A DNA stretch of 64,000 bases from Shimia sp047124445 (GCF_047124445.1 NZ_CP138921.1:186001-250000); one strand, 5' to 3'; shown: positions 51,544 through 60,873, counted from the stretch's first letter. Notes: a model not told the origin generated them from the sequence alone. Translations and numbers: made by a program.

Positions 51544-52638
51544 ATGTTCAAACTTACGCAGGTAGCAGCCAGTGCTGCTGCGCTGGCGCTCATGGCGTCA
51601 GCCGCAATGGCGGAAAAGGTGCTACGTATTCAATCAGTGCTGCCGAACACCGCTGACGAAGTCCATATGCTGAATGAATTTGGCAAGGACGTCGCGGCTT
51701 TGACAAACGGCTCGCTGACGATCGAGGTATTGCCAGCCGGCGCGGTCGTAGGGCCACGTGACATTATGGATGCTGTTGACGCAGGCCTCGTCGAAGGAGG
51801 CTTTGCTTGGACCCACTATTGGGGCGGCAAACACGTTGCTGCAAACCTGTTCGGCGCACCGGTGGCGGGTGCAGGTGTTGGCTTGGACAACATCGCGTTT
51901 CTTAGCTGGTTCCAATACGGCGGCGGCAAAGAACTCTATGATCAGCTGTGGGTGGAAATGGGCGTGAACGTGAAAGGCTTTATGCTGCAGCCTGTCGGCC
52001 CTGAGGCTTTGGGTTGGTTCCCCAAGCCCATCGAGTCGATGGACGACTTCCGCCAAATGCGGTTCCGTGCCCCTCCAGGCATGGTTGGCGCCGCCTATGC
52101 CGACATTGGTGTGCCCGCGGTTGCTATGGGCGGCGGAGACATCCTACCAGCGCTGGAAAAGGGTACCATCGATGCAGCCGAATGGTGCTGTCCCAAGCCT
52201 GACAGCGTGTTTGGTTTCCAGAAAATCCTGAAGCATTACTACTTGCAAGGACTGCACCAGGTTACTGTGAACGCCGACATGTACGTGAACCTCGACTTCT
52301 ACAACAGCCTGAGTGACACCGAGAAAAAGGCGCTGGAAGTTGCCGCGAACGCCTCTCTCTCCAAATCCTTGTCCTATCGGATCTATGAGAACGGCAAGGC
52401 CCTGAAGGACCTGACCGAAAACCATGGCGTGATTTTGGAAGATACTCCGGCTGACTACTTCACCGAGTACATGGCCGCAGCCAAAAACGCTCTTCAGGCC
52501 GCCGCAGATGAAAATGAGTTCTTTGCAGAAGTGTGGCAGTCCCAAAAGGATTTCGCAGACATCGCGGTTCCCTTCTGGGCTGGCGCTCAGACCTCCAACG
52601 CGGGGCTCGGCAGAGCCCATGCTGCAACGTTGAAATAA
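51544..52638 (+). CDS. TRAP transporter substrate-binding protein (DctP type)
   Basis: A 364-residue periplasmic receptor with a signal peptide (1-23, AMA-EKV). LRIQSVLPNTADEVHMLNEFGKDV and FRQMRFRAPPGM, with the conserved Arg that binds a carboxylate or sulfonate group, are typical of the DctP family (7KMR-type). GGGAGGACTAAAA precedes ATG 51544. It is followed by two consecutive hairpins and the fused membrane subunit. A sulfonate ligand is inferred from the enzymes of the operon. Confidence 0.93.
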   Translation: MFKLTQVAASAAALALMASAAMAEKVLRIQSVLPNTADEVHMLNEFGKDVAALTNGSLTIEVLPAGAVVGPRDIMDAVDAGLVEGGFAWTHYWGGKHVAANLFGAPVAGAGVGLDNIAFLSWFQYGGGKELYDQLWVEMGVNVKGFMLQPVGPEALGWFPKPIESMDDFRQMRFRAPPGMVGAAYADIGVPAVAMGGGDILPALEKGTIDAAEWCCPKPDSVFGFQKILKHYYLQGLHQVTVNADMYVNLDFYNSLSDTEKKALEVAANASLSKSLSYRIYENGKALKDLTENHGVILEDTPADYFTEYMAAAKNALQAAADENEFFAEVWQSQKDFADIAVPFWAGAQTSNAGLGRAHAATLK

Positions 52639-52649
52639 CTTAATAACGT

Positions 52650-52713
52650 GCGGGGCCACGCTGGCCCCGCGCTTCAGTTTTGATGAGGACAGGCGTCCTT
52701 TTCAAAACTGAAG
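52650..52713 (+). promoter_or_regulatory. Two tandem hairpins between TRAP receptor and membrane genes
   Basis: Hairpin 1 pairs GCGGGGCCA (52650-52658) with TGGCCCCGC (52662-52670), nine exact pairs. Hairpin 2 pairs CTTCAGTTTTGA (52672-52683) with TCAAAACTGAAG (52702-52713), twelve exact pairs, and inside it AGGAC (52686-52690) pairs GTCCT (52695-52699). The run ends 42 bases before the membrane-subunit start. It probably lowers downstream expression or protects the receptor mRNA. Confidence 0.8.
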
Positions 52714-52755
52714 ACCCGAAAATTGGGCGCTGAACGGGACAAGGGAGACAACGGC

Positions 52756-55230
52756 ATGGCTGCAGAGGAGGTGAACCCCGATGAGCTCGAAATTGCAGAC
52801 GAACTGATTGCGGAAAGGCGTGCCGAAGCTCCCGGTGAAACGCCGGAAGCCATGACGCCCTGGCAACGCCCAATCACTGCCGTTATTGACCGCATCAACT
52901 ACCGCGCTGGCCAGATCATCGCCTTGATGATGGTGCCGTTGATCGCGGTTGTTGTGTACGAAGTTTTTATGCGGAATTCCTTTTCAATCCTGCAAAACGC
53001 GGGGTTTGAAGATCTGGCACGTTCATTGGGTCTAGGGCCGACGCTTTGGGTTTATGATACCAGCCGCATGATTGCGGGCATGCTTTTTATGGCTGCGGCA
53101 GGATATGGTTTGATGCGCGGCGTCCATATTCGCGCGGACTTCCTCTATCGAAACTGGACGGACAAGACCCAGGCGACAGTCGACGCGACGCTGTATCTGT
53201 TGTTCTTCATCCCGTCGATGATCTTCTTCACCATCGTTGCGTCTCAGTTTTGGTGGCTGGCCTTTTCAAAAGGCGAGACGATGCAGATCGACAGTGCCTG
53301 GGGACCGCTCTTATGGCCCGCACGGACAGCAATGCCGGTCGGGGCATTCTTGCTGCTCCTGCAAGGTATTCCGGAAATCTTTCGGGCCTTTCACAAAATG
53401 GGCAAAGACCGTGAGCGCTGGTTTGTTCGATTGTTGCCACTCTATTTAATCGGCCTGATCTGGCTTGTGCTCGCTGTGTTTTTGCCGGGCGCGGTGCCGG
53501 GCGGCGAGTGGTTTACGGATGTTATGAAGGCACGACCAGGACTCTCCAAACCCACAATCGGTTTGATCATGCTGGGCGCGATGCTGTTTGTGATCTTCAT
53601 CGGGTTTCCGATCTCCTTCACCCTCATTTTCCTAGGATTTGTGTTTGGGATTTGGGGCTCGAATTTCAAGCTGACCACGCTGTTGCTCACCCTCAATACA
53701 AACTCGACCATGCTAAATGATCAGCTGATGGCGGTTCCGTTGTTTGTCCTGATGGGCATTGTCATGGAGGCCGCCGGGTTAATGGAGCGATTGTTCGCTT
53801 CGATCCAAATGATCATGGCACGGGTGCGAGGCGCACTTTTTATTGCCGTGCTGATCGTGTCTACGATTTTTGCAGCCGCAACGGGGATTGTGGGTGCTTC
53901 TGTTACCTTGCTTGGCATCATGGCGGGGGCGACAATGAGCCGCTCGGGGTACAACGTACAACTTGCGGCGGGGACGATCACTGCAGGGGGAACCCTCGGC
54001 ATTCTCATTCCGCCATCAATCATGTTGATCGTTATGGGCCCGGTCTTGGAAGTCTCCACGCTGGACCTGTTCCGCGGCGCATTCATTCCTGGCGCGATTT
54101 TGGCGTCGCTGTATCTGGTCTATACTTTGGGGCGTTGCTGGTTGAACCCCGAGCTGGGGCCGATTTTGCCCGAGGAAGATCAGCCGGACACGTCCAGATT
54201 CTACGGCGCCGAAGTGGCACTTATCTGTCTTGGCATCCTAACTGTCTGCCGTGTTTTCGGGCTGAGCCTGGGAGGTGCTTTTGGAGCTGTCATGCCGTTT
54301 GGAGGCCTGATCGTTTTGGCCTTGGCGGTGACCGTGGCATATGCGGCATACAGGCGTCTCATTGTCTTGCGAATGGTTCTGCCGATTGCCGTCCTGTTTC
54401 ATTTCTACATGATCATAGCCAACATGGGCGACGATGGCGCTTTGCCTGTCTGGTCGACCATTTTTGCCGTCTTTATGCTTCTTTTGGCATTCCTTGCGAG
54501 GCCGATTTACAGCGCCGAGGCAGACGGTGGCTTCTACTTCTCGGAGCTTTGGGATGAGTTTTTTGCCGGCTTGATGCCTCCGACGATATTGATTTCATTT
54601 GCGTTGGGCTCGATCCTTTTGGGGCTGGCAACGCCTGCCGAGGCGGCGGCCATGGGCGCTTTCGGTGCCATTCTCCTCTCGTTGGCGTATCGCAAGTTCA
54701 CCATCCCGAGTTTCTTTGACAGCCTGGTCAAGGCCTTAGAGATCACGGTGTTGATCATGTTCCTTGTGGCGGCCTCGAATTTCTTTGGTGCACAGTTCAG
54801 TGCGCTCGGAACACCAAAGATGATGACCGAGCTCCTTCTTGGCTTGGACATGTCGCCTTACCTGATCCTTCTCCTTGTAATGGCCTTGATCTTCTTGTTG
54901 GGCTGGCCGCTGGAGTGGGTTCCAATTGTTTTAATCGTGGTTCCAATTTTGCTACCGACGGTTCAGGCATTGGATGTCTACGGATTGGAGCGCTACGATC
55001 TGATGGTTTGGTTCGGCATTCTGGTTGCTGTGAACCTACAAACCGCTTGGTTGTCACCACCAGTCGCGCTTTCGGCCTACTTTCTAAAGGGCGTGGTGCC
55101 CAACTGGGACCTCAAGGACATCTACCTTGGCATGATGCAGTTCATGCTTGTCCAGCTCTTTGGCCTGATCCTTCTGTTCATCTTTCCGCAGCTGGTGCTT
55201 TGGCTGCCGGCCTTTATGTCAGGAAACTAA
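52756..55230 (+). CDS. TRAP transporter, fused DctQ-DctM membrane subunits
   Basis: An 824-residue fusion. Residues about 40-250 are DctQ-like with four helices (GQIIALMMVPLIAVVVYEVFMR near 55-75); after a short linker and extra helix the DctM domain (about 270-820) has 12 or more helices, with AAATGIVGASVTLLGIMAGATM and ITAGGTLGILIPPSIMLIVMG. There is also an unusual internal membrane segment (about 490-590) with no clear DctM counterpart. ATG 52756 with AAGGGAG upstream is preferred over TTG 52723. It imports the receptor-bound acid with sodium ions. Confidence 0.92.
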   Translation: MAAEEVNPDELEIADELIAERRAEAPGETPEAMTPWQRPITAVIDRINYRAGQIIALMMVPLIAVVVYEVFMRNSFSILQNAGFEDLARSLGLGPTLWVYDTSRMIAGMLFMAAAGYGLMRGVHIRADFLYRNWTDKTQATVDATLYLLFFIPSMIFFTIVASQFWWLAFSKGETMQIDSAWGPLLWPARTAMPVGAFLLLLQGIPEIFRAFHKMGKDRERWFVRLLPLYLIGLIWLVLAVFLPGAVPGGEWFTDVMKARPGLSKPTIGLIMLGAMLFVIFIGFPISFTLIFLGFVFGIWGSNFKLTTLLLTLNTNSTMLNDQLMAVPLFVLMGIVMEAAGLMERLFASIQMIMARVRGALFIAVLIVSTIFAAATGIVGASVTLLGIMAGATMSRSGYNVQLAAGTITAGGTLGILIPPSIMLIVMGPVLEVSTLDLFRGAFIPGAILASLYLVYTLGRCWLNPELGPILPEEDQPDTSRFYGAEVALICLGILTVCRVFGLSLGGAFGAVMPFGGLIVLALAVTVAYAAYRRLIVLRMVLPIAVLFHFYMIIANMGDDGALPVWSTIFAVFMLLLAFLARPIYSAEADGGFYFSELWDEFFAGLMPPTILISFALGSILLGLATPAEAAAMGAFGAILLSLAYRKFTIPSFFDSLVKALEITVLIMFLVAASNFFGAQFSALGTPKMMTELLLGLDMSPYLILLLVMALIFLLGWPLEWVPIVLIVVPILLPTVQALDVYGLERYDLMVWFGILVAVNLQTAWLSPPVALSAYFLKGVVPNWDLKDIYLGMMQFMLVQLFGLILLFIFPQLVLWLPAFMSGN

Positions 55231-55233
55231 CGA

Positions 55234-56280
55234 ATGAATACACCACGTAGTTCTTTGTCTTACTTGAAGTGGCCTTTGATCACGACGGTGATTGGTCTCG
55301 GACTCAGCGGATGGTTAGGCTGGGCGACGGAGGGGACTTGGGGAGGCGTCGTTTCGTTTCTCTTAGTTGGGACCGTGCTTGCTGCCCTCGAAATCGCCTT
55401 GTCCTTTGACAATGCGATCGTGAATGCAAACAAGCTGGTGGAAATGACGCCAGTCTGGCAGCGTCGCTTCCTGACATGGGGCATTTTGATTGCCGTGTTT
55501 GGAATGCGGATCGTGTTTCCATTGGCCATTGTCGCAATCTTCGCCTGGATAAACCCGTTTGCGGCCATGCATCTCGCGCTGTCTGATCCAGACGAATACT
55601 CCAGAATTATCGGGCATGCGCATGGTCCAATTTCGGCCTTTGGCGGGACCTTCCTGATGATGGTGGCCCTCAAATTCTTTATCGATGAAGACAAGTCGGT
55701 TGATTGGGTGGTCGCTTTGGAAAAACGCCTGCGGCTTTGGGGATCGATCCGTGGTTTTGAGATTGCCTTCGTACTCCTCGTCGTGGTTGTGATTTCCCGC
55801 TCTTTGCCTGTTCAGGAATTGGCTCCGTTCCTTTCTGCTGCGGTTATGGGCTTGCTTGTTTTCACTCTGGTAGATGGCCTCGGTACCTATCTCGACAATA
55901 TCGCTGGCAAAACGACAGAGATCGGCGCCAAGGGGGGACTGGGTGCGTTTCTCTACCTTGAAGTGCTTGACGCGAGCTTCTCTTTCGATGGTGTGATTGG
56001 CGCCTTTGCACTTACGACAAACATCCTGCTCATCGCAATTGGACTGGGTATTGGCGCGATGTACGTGCGCTCGATGACAATTATGTTGGTCGAACGCGGC
56101 ACCTTGGCAGAGTTCCGATATTTGGAACATGGTGCGTTCTATTCGATTTTCGCGCTGTCCATCGTGATGTTTTTGCAGTCGATCGTGCACGTGCATGAAC
56201 TGATTACTGGCGGCATCGGCATCGCGCTCATCAGCTTGGCCTTCTTCGCTTCCATTCTTCACAACAAGCGCGAAGCTTGA
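55234..56280 (+). CDS. DUF475 (TerC-superfamily) membrane protein
   Basis: A 348-residue protein with nine or ten helices and the DUF475 motifs ALEIALSFDNAIVNANKLVEM and LEVLDASFSFDGVIGAFALT, the two Asp-containing repeats shared with TerC metal exporters. It starts three bases after the TRAP gene stop, so it belongs to this operon. TerC proteins export Mn or other metal ions. In a sulfonate operon an exporter of sulfite or another product ion is an attractive alternative, but this is only inferred from position; no TauE-type sulfite exporter is seen here. Confidence 0.88.
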   Translation: MNTPRSSLSYLKWPLITTVIGLGLSGWLGWATEGTWGGVVSFLLVGTVLAALEIALSFDNAIVNANKLVEMTPVWQRRFLTWGILIAVFGMRIVFPLAIVAIFAWINPFAAMHLALSDPDEYSRIIGHAHGPISAFGGTFLMMVALKFFIDEDKSVDWVVALEKRLRLWGSIRGFEIAFVLLVVVVISRSLPVQELAPFLSAAVMGLLVFTLVDGLGTYLDNIAGKTTEIGAKGGLGAFLYLEVLDASFSFDGVIGAFALTTNILLIAIGLGIGAMYVRSMTIMLVERGTLAEFRYLEHGAFYSIFALSIVMFLQSIVHVHELITGGIGIALISLAFFASILHNKREA

Positions 56281-56308
56281 GTTTCGTCTCATTCATAGGA
56301 CTTCAAAC

Positions 56309-57616
56309 ATGACACGTATCTATTTGAAAAAGGCCACTCTTACTTCCCGTTCCGACGCAGGCGAAACGGCAAAAACGGTTGCGACAATTCTTGCCGACAT
56401 CGAGGCGAGAGGCGAAGAAGCCGCTTTGGAGTATGCCGCAAAGTTCGACAAATATGATGGGAATGTGCAGTTATCGCAGGACGAAGTTGACGCTGCTTGC
56501 GCGATGGTGCCACAAAAACTCAAAGACGACATTCTCTTTGCACACGACAATGTTCGCCGTTTTGCTGAAGTTCAGAAATCCACAGTTGCGGATGTGCAAT
56601 TTGAGATAAATCCGGGGTTGCTCGCGGGCCAAAAAGCGATCCCGGTTTCTGCCGCTGGGTGTTATGTGCCCGCAGGCCGCTATCGCCACATTGCCAGTGC
56701 CATCATGACAGTCACCACGGCAAAGGTTGCCGGGTGTGAGCACATCACTGTGTGTTCAGCGCCCCAGCCAGGCGTGGGTATTTTTCCTGCAATCGTATAT
56801 GCTGCGCATGTCTGCGGTGCAGACAAAATCATGGCAATCGGTGGGGTGCAGGGCATCGCTTCCATGGCATTTGGCCTGTTTGGGCAACCAAAGGCAAACA
56901 TCATTGTTGGGCCTGGCAACCAATTCGTTGCAGAAGCCAAACGCACTCTCTATGGCCGCGTTGGCATCGACATGATTGCTGGCCCGACCGACAGCCTGAT
57001 CCTGGCGGACAAGGATGCTGATCCTCACATCGTGGCGACCGATCTCGTAAGTCAGGCAGAGCATGGATATAACTCGCCTGTTTGGCTGGTGACGGATCAT
57101 CAACCATTGGCTGAAGACGTTTTGTCACGTGTCCCCGGCCTGATCGCAGATCTTCCGGAACTGAACCGCGAGAACGCAGAGGCCGCATGGCGCGATTATG
57201 CCGAAGTGATCGTGTGTTCCGATCGTGAAGAGATGGCCGCTACATCGGACGAGTATGCACCGGAGCACCTGACGGTTCAGGCTGATGGCCTCGATTGGTG
57301 GCTAGAGCGTCTGCATTGCTATGGATCGCTGTTCCTGGGCGAGGAAACAACTGTGTCTTATGGCGACAAAGCGGCGGGCACGAACCATGTTCTGCCGACA
57401 TCAGGGGCGGCGAGTTACACCGGTGGCCTCAGCGTCCACAAGTACATGAAAATCGTCACGTGGCAGCGTTCAACGCGAGAGGGCTCCAAGCAGGTTGCAG
57501 AAGCCACAGCGCGGATATCTCGATTGGAAGGTATGGAGGGACATGCACGCGCTGCCGATGTCCGGCTCGCGAAGTACTTCCCGGATGAAACCTTTGATTT
57601 AACCGCGAATGGCTGA
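56309..57616 (+). CDS. hpsN: HpsN-like sulfopropanediol 3-dehydrogenase (HisD family, paralogue 2)
   Basis: A 435-residue HisD-fold zinc dehydrogenase with Q249, H252, D353 and H412 as metal ligands and E319-H320 as catalytic pair. HpsN oxidises (R)-2,3-dihydroxypropane-1-sulfonate to (R)-3-sulfolactate with two NAD. The assignment rests on the catabolic operon with TRAP importer, two further alcohol dehydrogenases and sulfopyruvate decarboxylase; sequence alone only proves the HisD fold. It overlaps the SDR by eight bases. Confidence 0.8.
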   Translation: MTRIYLKKATLTSRSDAGETAKTVATILADIEARGEEAALEYAAKFDKYDGNVQLSQDEVDAACAMVPQKLKDDILFAHDNVRRFAEVQKSTVADVQFEINPGLLAGQKAIPVSAAGCYVPAGRYRHIASAIMTVTTAKVAGCEHITVCSAPQPGVGIFPAIVYAAHVCGADKIMAIGGVQGIASMAFGLFGQPKANIIVGPGNQFVAEAKRTLYGRVGIDMIAGPTDSLILADKDADPHIVATDLVSQAEHGYNSPVWLVTDHQPLAEDVLSRVPGLIADLPELNRENAEAAWRDYAEVIVCSDREEMAATSDEYAPEHLTVQADGLDWWLERLHCYGSLFLGEETTVSYGDKAAGTNHVLPTSGAASYTGGLSVHKYMKIVTWQRSTREGSKQVAEATARISRLEGMEGHARAADVRLAKYFPDETFDLTANG

Positions 57617-58373
57617 ACCCAGAGATCTCTTTGACCTTACCGGGCATGTGGCTGTTGTGACAGGCGCGAGTTCCGGCTTGGGGCGCCGCGCCGCGCAAAC
57701 CTTGTGCGCGGCTGGCGCATGCGTTGTTGCGGTCGCAAGAAGAGAGAAAGAACTTCAGGACCTCGTCGTTGGCCTCAGCTGCGAACGGGTGTCCTATATC
57801 GTTTCGGACATTGCTGATCAAAACCAGCTGACAGCGCTCACCGAGGAGTTGGCAGTGCCCTTTGGGTCCCCAGACATCCTGGTACACGCTGCAGGAGTGA
57901 ACACGCGGCAGGAGGCGGACGACGTGACCCGTGAAGGGTGGGATAAAACGTTGGAGCTGAATCTGTCTGCGCCGTTTTTTTTGTCGCAAGCTCTTGTCGG
58001 GCCGATGAAAATGAAGGGCTGGGGGCGCATTGTGAATTTTGCGTCACTGCAGACCACAAGGGCATTTCCAGGCGGCATCGCTTATGGCGCGAGCAAGGCT
58101 GGCGTGGCGCAATTGACGCGTGCCATGGCGGAATCTTGGTCGAGATTTGGTATCACGGCAAATGCTATCGGCCCTGGCTTCTTTCCGACGGAACTGACCC
58201 AGGCGGTGTTTCACGATCCCGAAAGAGCGGAGCGTAACGCGGCCCAAACTTGCGTGGGACGCAACGGACGTTTGGAGGACATTGATGGCCCTCTACTGTT
58301 CTTGTGCTCCGAGGCGTCCAGATTTGTAACCGGACAAGTTCTCATGGTCGATGGGGGGTTCACGGCAAAATGA
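57609..58373 (+). CDS. Short-chain dehydrogenase in the sulfonate operon
   Basis: A 254-residue classical SDR with TGASSGLGRR, NFASL (catalytic Ser), AYGASKAGV (YxxxK) and the terminal QVLMVDGGF. It starts inside the HpsN-like gene and its stop overlaps the alcohol dehydrogenase (ATGA). HpsN clusters typically carry two extra dehydrogenases (HpsO, HpsP) that interconvert the two dihydroxypropanesulfonate enantiomers through the ketone; this SDR and the next gene would fit that pair. I am not sure which is which. Confidence 0.88.
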   Translation: MAEPRDLFDLTGHVAVVTGASSGLGRRAAQTLCAAGACVVAVARREKELQDLVVGLSCERVSYIVSDIADQNQLTALTEELAVPFGSPDILVHAAGVNTRQEADDVTREGWDKTLELNLSAPFFLSQALVGPMKMKGWGRIVNFASLQTTRAFPGGIAYGASKAGVAQLTRAMAESWSRFGITANAIGPGFFPTELTQAVFHDPERAERNAAQTCVGRNGRLEDIDGPLLFLCSEASRFVTGQVLMVDGGFTAK

Positions 58374-59350
58374 AGGCTCTGGTTTATGAGGGTGTTGGAA
58401 CGCTCACCCTGCGTGACGCCGAAAGGCCGGCTCCTAAAAACGGGGAGCAACTGGTCCGTGTTCAGTCGGTTGGAATCTGCGGCTCTGATATGCACGCCTA
58501 TTTCGGGCACGACGATCGGCGACCAGCGCCTCTAATCCTGGGGCACGAAGCGGCGGGTGTGGTCGAGGAAGGCCCTTGGAAAGGGCGACGTGTGACGATC
58601 AATCCTTTGGTGACATGTGGGGCCTGCCACTATTGCAGTTCTGGCAGAGAAAACCTGTGCCCTGATCGGCAAATTATCTCGATGCCGCCGCGCGAAGGAG
58701 CCTTTGCTCAGTTCGTCTCCATTCCGAGTCAAAACTTGATCGAGGTTCCAAGTGCAGTGCCGTTGGAAAAAGCCGCGCTTTGCGAACCCTTGGCGGTTAG
58801 TTGGCATTCGGTGACGTTGGCTATGGGGCGCATCCATCCGGATGAGAAACGGAGTGCTTTGGTCATAGGAGGAGGAGCGATCGGGCTCGCCGCAGCACTG
58901 GCCTTGAAGGCAATGGGCGTTGAAGACGTTGAAATCGCGGAACCCAACCCTTTGCGACGCGAGTTTCTGGCGGAACGGTGCGGCTTGAAGGTCAGTAATG
59001 CGCCCGAGCACACCGCGCCAATTGTCATCGATGCGGTTGGATATGGAGTGACACGGGCATCGGCCACAAAATGGGTGGAGCCCGGAGGTGTTATTGTCCA
59101 TGTCGGTCTAGGGGACGGTGCTGACGGCTTGGACATTCGGCGTATGACGCTGCAAGAGATCAGCTTCATCGGCAGCTACACGTACACGGCAAAGAGTTTT
59201 TCCGACACAGCTTTGGCACTGTTTGACGGAAGGCTCGGGCCGCTCGACTGGTTCGAAACACGCGCCCTTTCTGAAGGCGCAAGAGCCTTTGAAGATATTC
59301 ACGCGGGGCGCGTTGCCGCACCCAAGATCGTTCTCGATCCATGGGCATAA
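58370..59350 (+). CDS. Zinc-dependent medium-chain alcohol dehydrogenase
   Basis: A 326-residue MDR protein. The catalytic zinc ligands are C37 (GICGSD), H59-E60 (GHEAAG) and a Glu near 142; the structural zinc site is the four Cys in CGACHYCSSGRENLC; the NAD domain has VIGGGAIGLAAALA. It is somewhat short at the C terminus compared with threonine or sorbitol dehydrogenases. Likely a polyol-type 2-dehydrogenase acting with the preceding SDR on dihydroxypropanesulfonate enantiomers. ATG 58370 overlaps the SDR stop. Confidence 0.9.
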   Translation: MKALVYEGVGTLTLRDAERPAPKNGEQLVRVQSVGICGSDMHAYFGHDDRRPAPLILGHEAAGVVEEGPWKGRRVTINPLVTCGACHYCSSGRENLCPDRQIISMPPREGAFAQFVSIPSQNLIEVPSAVPLEKAALCEPLAVSWHSVTLAMGRIHPDEKRSALVIGGGAIGLAAALALKAMGVEDVEIAEPNPLRREFLAERCGLKVSNAPEHTAPIVIDAVGYGVTRASATKWVEPGGVIVHVGLGDGADGLDIRRMTLQEISFIGSYTYTAKSFSDTALALFDGRLGPLDWFETRALSEGARAFEDIHAGRVAAPKIVLDPWA

Positions 59351-59377
59351 GCAGTTCGAGCCTGAAAGGAGCAAGAC

Positions 59378-59788
59378 ATGTATGACAGTATTCTCGTGCC
59401 TTTGGCACTCGATCACGGAATATCAGCTCAAACACTGGAAATCTCGCGCGCTCTCTGCAGCGAGAAGGGGCAGATCACAGCTCTGCACGTTTACGAGGTG
59501 CCAAAGGGGTCTGTAAGTGTTTACATCGGTGAGGAAACGGTCGAGCGAGGATTTGCTCGCGCGCGCCAAATCCTCAACGAAAAGATTGCCGGCATGGAAG
59601 GTGTGCGCGCCGAGATCACGCGGGGACAAGCTCATCTTGCAATCATCGAATATGCCGTAAAACATGGCCATGACTGCATCGTCATTGGATCTCATAAACC
59701 GGGTTTGGTTGATTACCTCATTGGCTCAACCGCAGCACGCGTCGTCCGCCATGCCCCCTGCGCTGTGCATGTTCATCGCGACAGCTGA
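59378..59788 (+). CDS. UspA-family universal stress protein
   Basis: A 136-residue Usp domain starting MYDSILVPLALDHG. The ATP-binding glycine motif is visible in GSHKPGLVDYLIGSTAARVV, so it should bind ATP. AAAGGAGCAAGAC precedes the ATG. In TRAP operons such as teaABCD a Usp protein regulates the transporter; the same role is plausible here since it lies in one operon with the TRAP genes. Confidence 0.9.
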   Translation: MYDSILVPLALDHGISAQTLEISRALCSEKGQITALHVYEVPKGSVSVYIGEETVERGFARARQILNEKIAGMEGVRAEITRGQAHLAIIEYAVKHGHDCIVIGSHKPGLVDYLIGSTAARVVRHAPCAVHVHRDS

Positions 59789-59815
59789 AGCCAATCGTAC
59801 ATCAGGAGGAATACA

Positions 59816-60322
59816 TTGAATATAGACAAGAAAATCGCCGATGATCTCGTTGCCAACGACATTCGGTTTGTCACCACTGTGCCCTGCAAGCAACTCGCAG
59901 GCGTGATCGAAGAAGTCGACCGGCGGGACGACATTTTTCACATTCCCTCAAATAAGGAAGATGAAGGAATGGGCCTCTGCGCAGGGGCTTGGATGGGCGG
60001 GAAACGTCCGGCCATCATCATGCAAAACACGGCAATTGGCGTCACGATCAATACGTTGGCCACCCTCATTCAGTACTACAGGATGCCGCTTCCGATGATC
60101 ATTTCTTATCGCGGCGAGCTGCGTGAGCCCGTGGCTTGCCAGGTTGAAATGGCGGTGCACACCAAAGCGCTTTTGGCGCAGTTGAACATCCCCACCTACC
60201 ATTTCCATTGGCAACGGGACGTTGAAGAGTTCGACAACATTCTGAAATACACCTTCATGTGTAATAAACCCGTGGCCATCCTGACTGACGCGAACTTCTG
60301 GGGAGGCTATGGCGACCAATGA
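59816..60322 (+). CDS. comD: Sulfopyruvate decarboxylase alpha subunit (ComD-type)
   Basis: A 168-residue pyrimidine-binding (Pyr) domain of a thiamine-diphosphate enzyme, beginning at TTG 59816 behind AGGAGGA. It contains the catalytic Glu region HIPSNKEDEGMGLCAGAWMGG and QNTAIGVTINTLATL. The split into alpha and beta chains of 168 and 184 residues matches ComD/ComE rather than the single-chain phosphonopyruvate decarboxylase. With ComE it converts 3-sulfopyruvate to sulfoacetaldehyde and CO2. Confidence 0.88.
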   Translation: MNIDKKIADDLVANDIRFVTTVPCKQLAGVIEEVDRRDDIFHIPSNKEDEGMGLCAGAWMGGKRPAIIMQNTAIGVTINTLATLIQYYRMPLPMIISYRGELREPVACQVEMAVHTKALLAQLNIPTYHFHWQRDVEEFDNILKYTFMCNKPVAILTDANFWGGYGDQ

Positions 60323-60873
60323 TCCGTTCTGAAATTCTAAAAGACATCGCACCAATCCTTCGTGACCAACTTGTGGTCTGTAATATCGGAATTCCTTCTC
60401 AAGAATTGCATGCCATCGATGATCAACCGACAAACTTTTACATGCTCGGAACCATGGGGCTCGCTTCCTCGATTGGTTTAGGGCTCGCGCTTACGCAGCC
60501 AAAACCTGTCATCGTCATTGATGGTGACGGATCCGTTTTGACCAACCTCGGTACCTTGCCGACCATTGGGAACAATGCTCCGAGCAACTACATCCTGATG
60601 ATCATCGACAATGGATCCTATGGCTCAACCGGAGACCAGCCGACGTATACAGGTATGAAAACAGACCTAGCAGGCATGGCGAGGGCCGCCGGTTGCGACA
60701 ATGTGGTCGAGGTTCAGGACGTCGACACAGGCGCGGCCCTGCAGAAAGCCATAGAGGACGGTGTCGCCACTGTGATGGTTGTAAAGTGCGATAGTGGGAA
60801 CGCCAAAATGCCTGTTATTTCCATGGATCCTGTCGTAATCCGAGACCGTTTCATGAAAGCCGTGGCTGGTTGA
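60319..60873 (+). CDS. comE: Sulfopyruvate decarboxylase beta subunit (ComE-type)
   Basis: A 184-residue thiamine-diphosphate (PP) domain with the GDG...N motif (GDGS about 69-72 to IDNGSYGSTG about 96-105) that binds Mg and the diphosphate. MGLASSIGLGLAL precedes it as expected. It overlaps comD (ATGA) and is overlapped by the FMN dehydrogenase start, so the three products are made together. Product sulfoacetaldehyde would need Xsc, not encoded in this window. Confidence 0.9.
   Translation: MIRSEILKDIAPILRDQLVVCNIGIPSQELHAIDDQPTNFYMLGTMGLASSIGLGLALTQPKPVIVIDGDGSVLTNLGTLPTIGNNAPSNYILMIIDNGSYGSTGDQPTYTGMKTDLAGMARAAGCDNVVEVQDVDTGAALQKAIEDGVATVMVVKCDSGNAKMPVISMDPVVIRDRFMKAVAG

Noticed and set aside
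56309..57616. HisD-like gene as histidine biosynthesis
   Set aside because: No other his genes nearby; it is embedded in an IclR-TRAP catabolic operon with comDE, so an HpsN-like role fits better.
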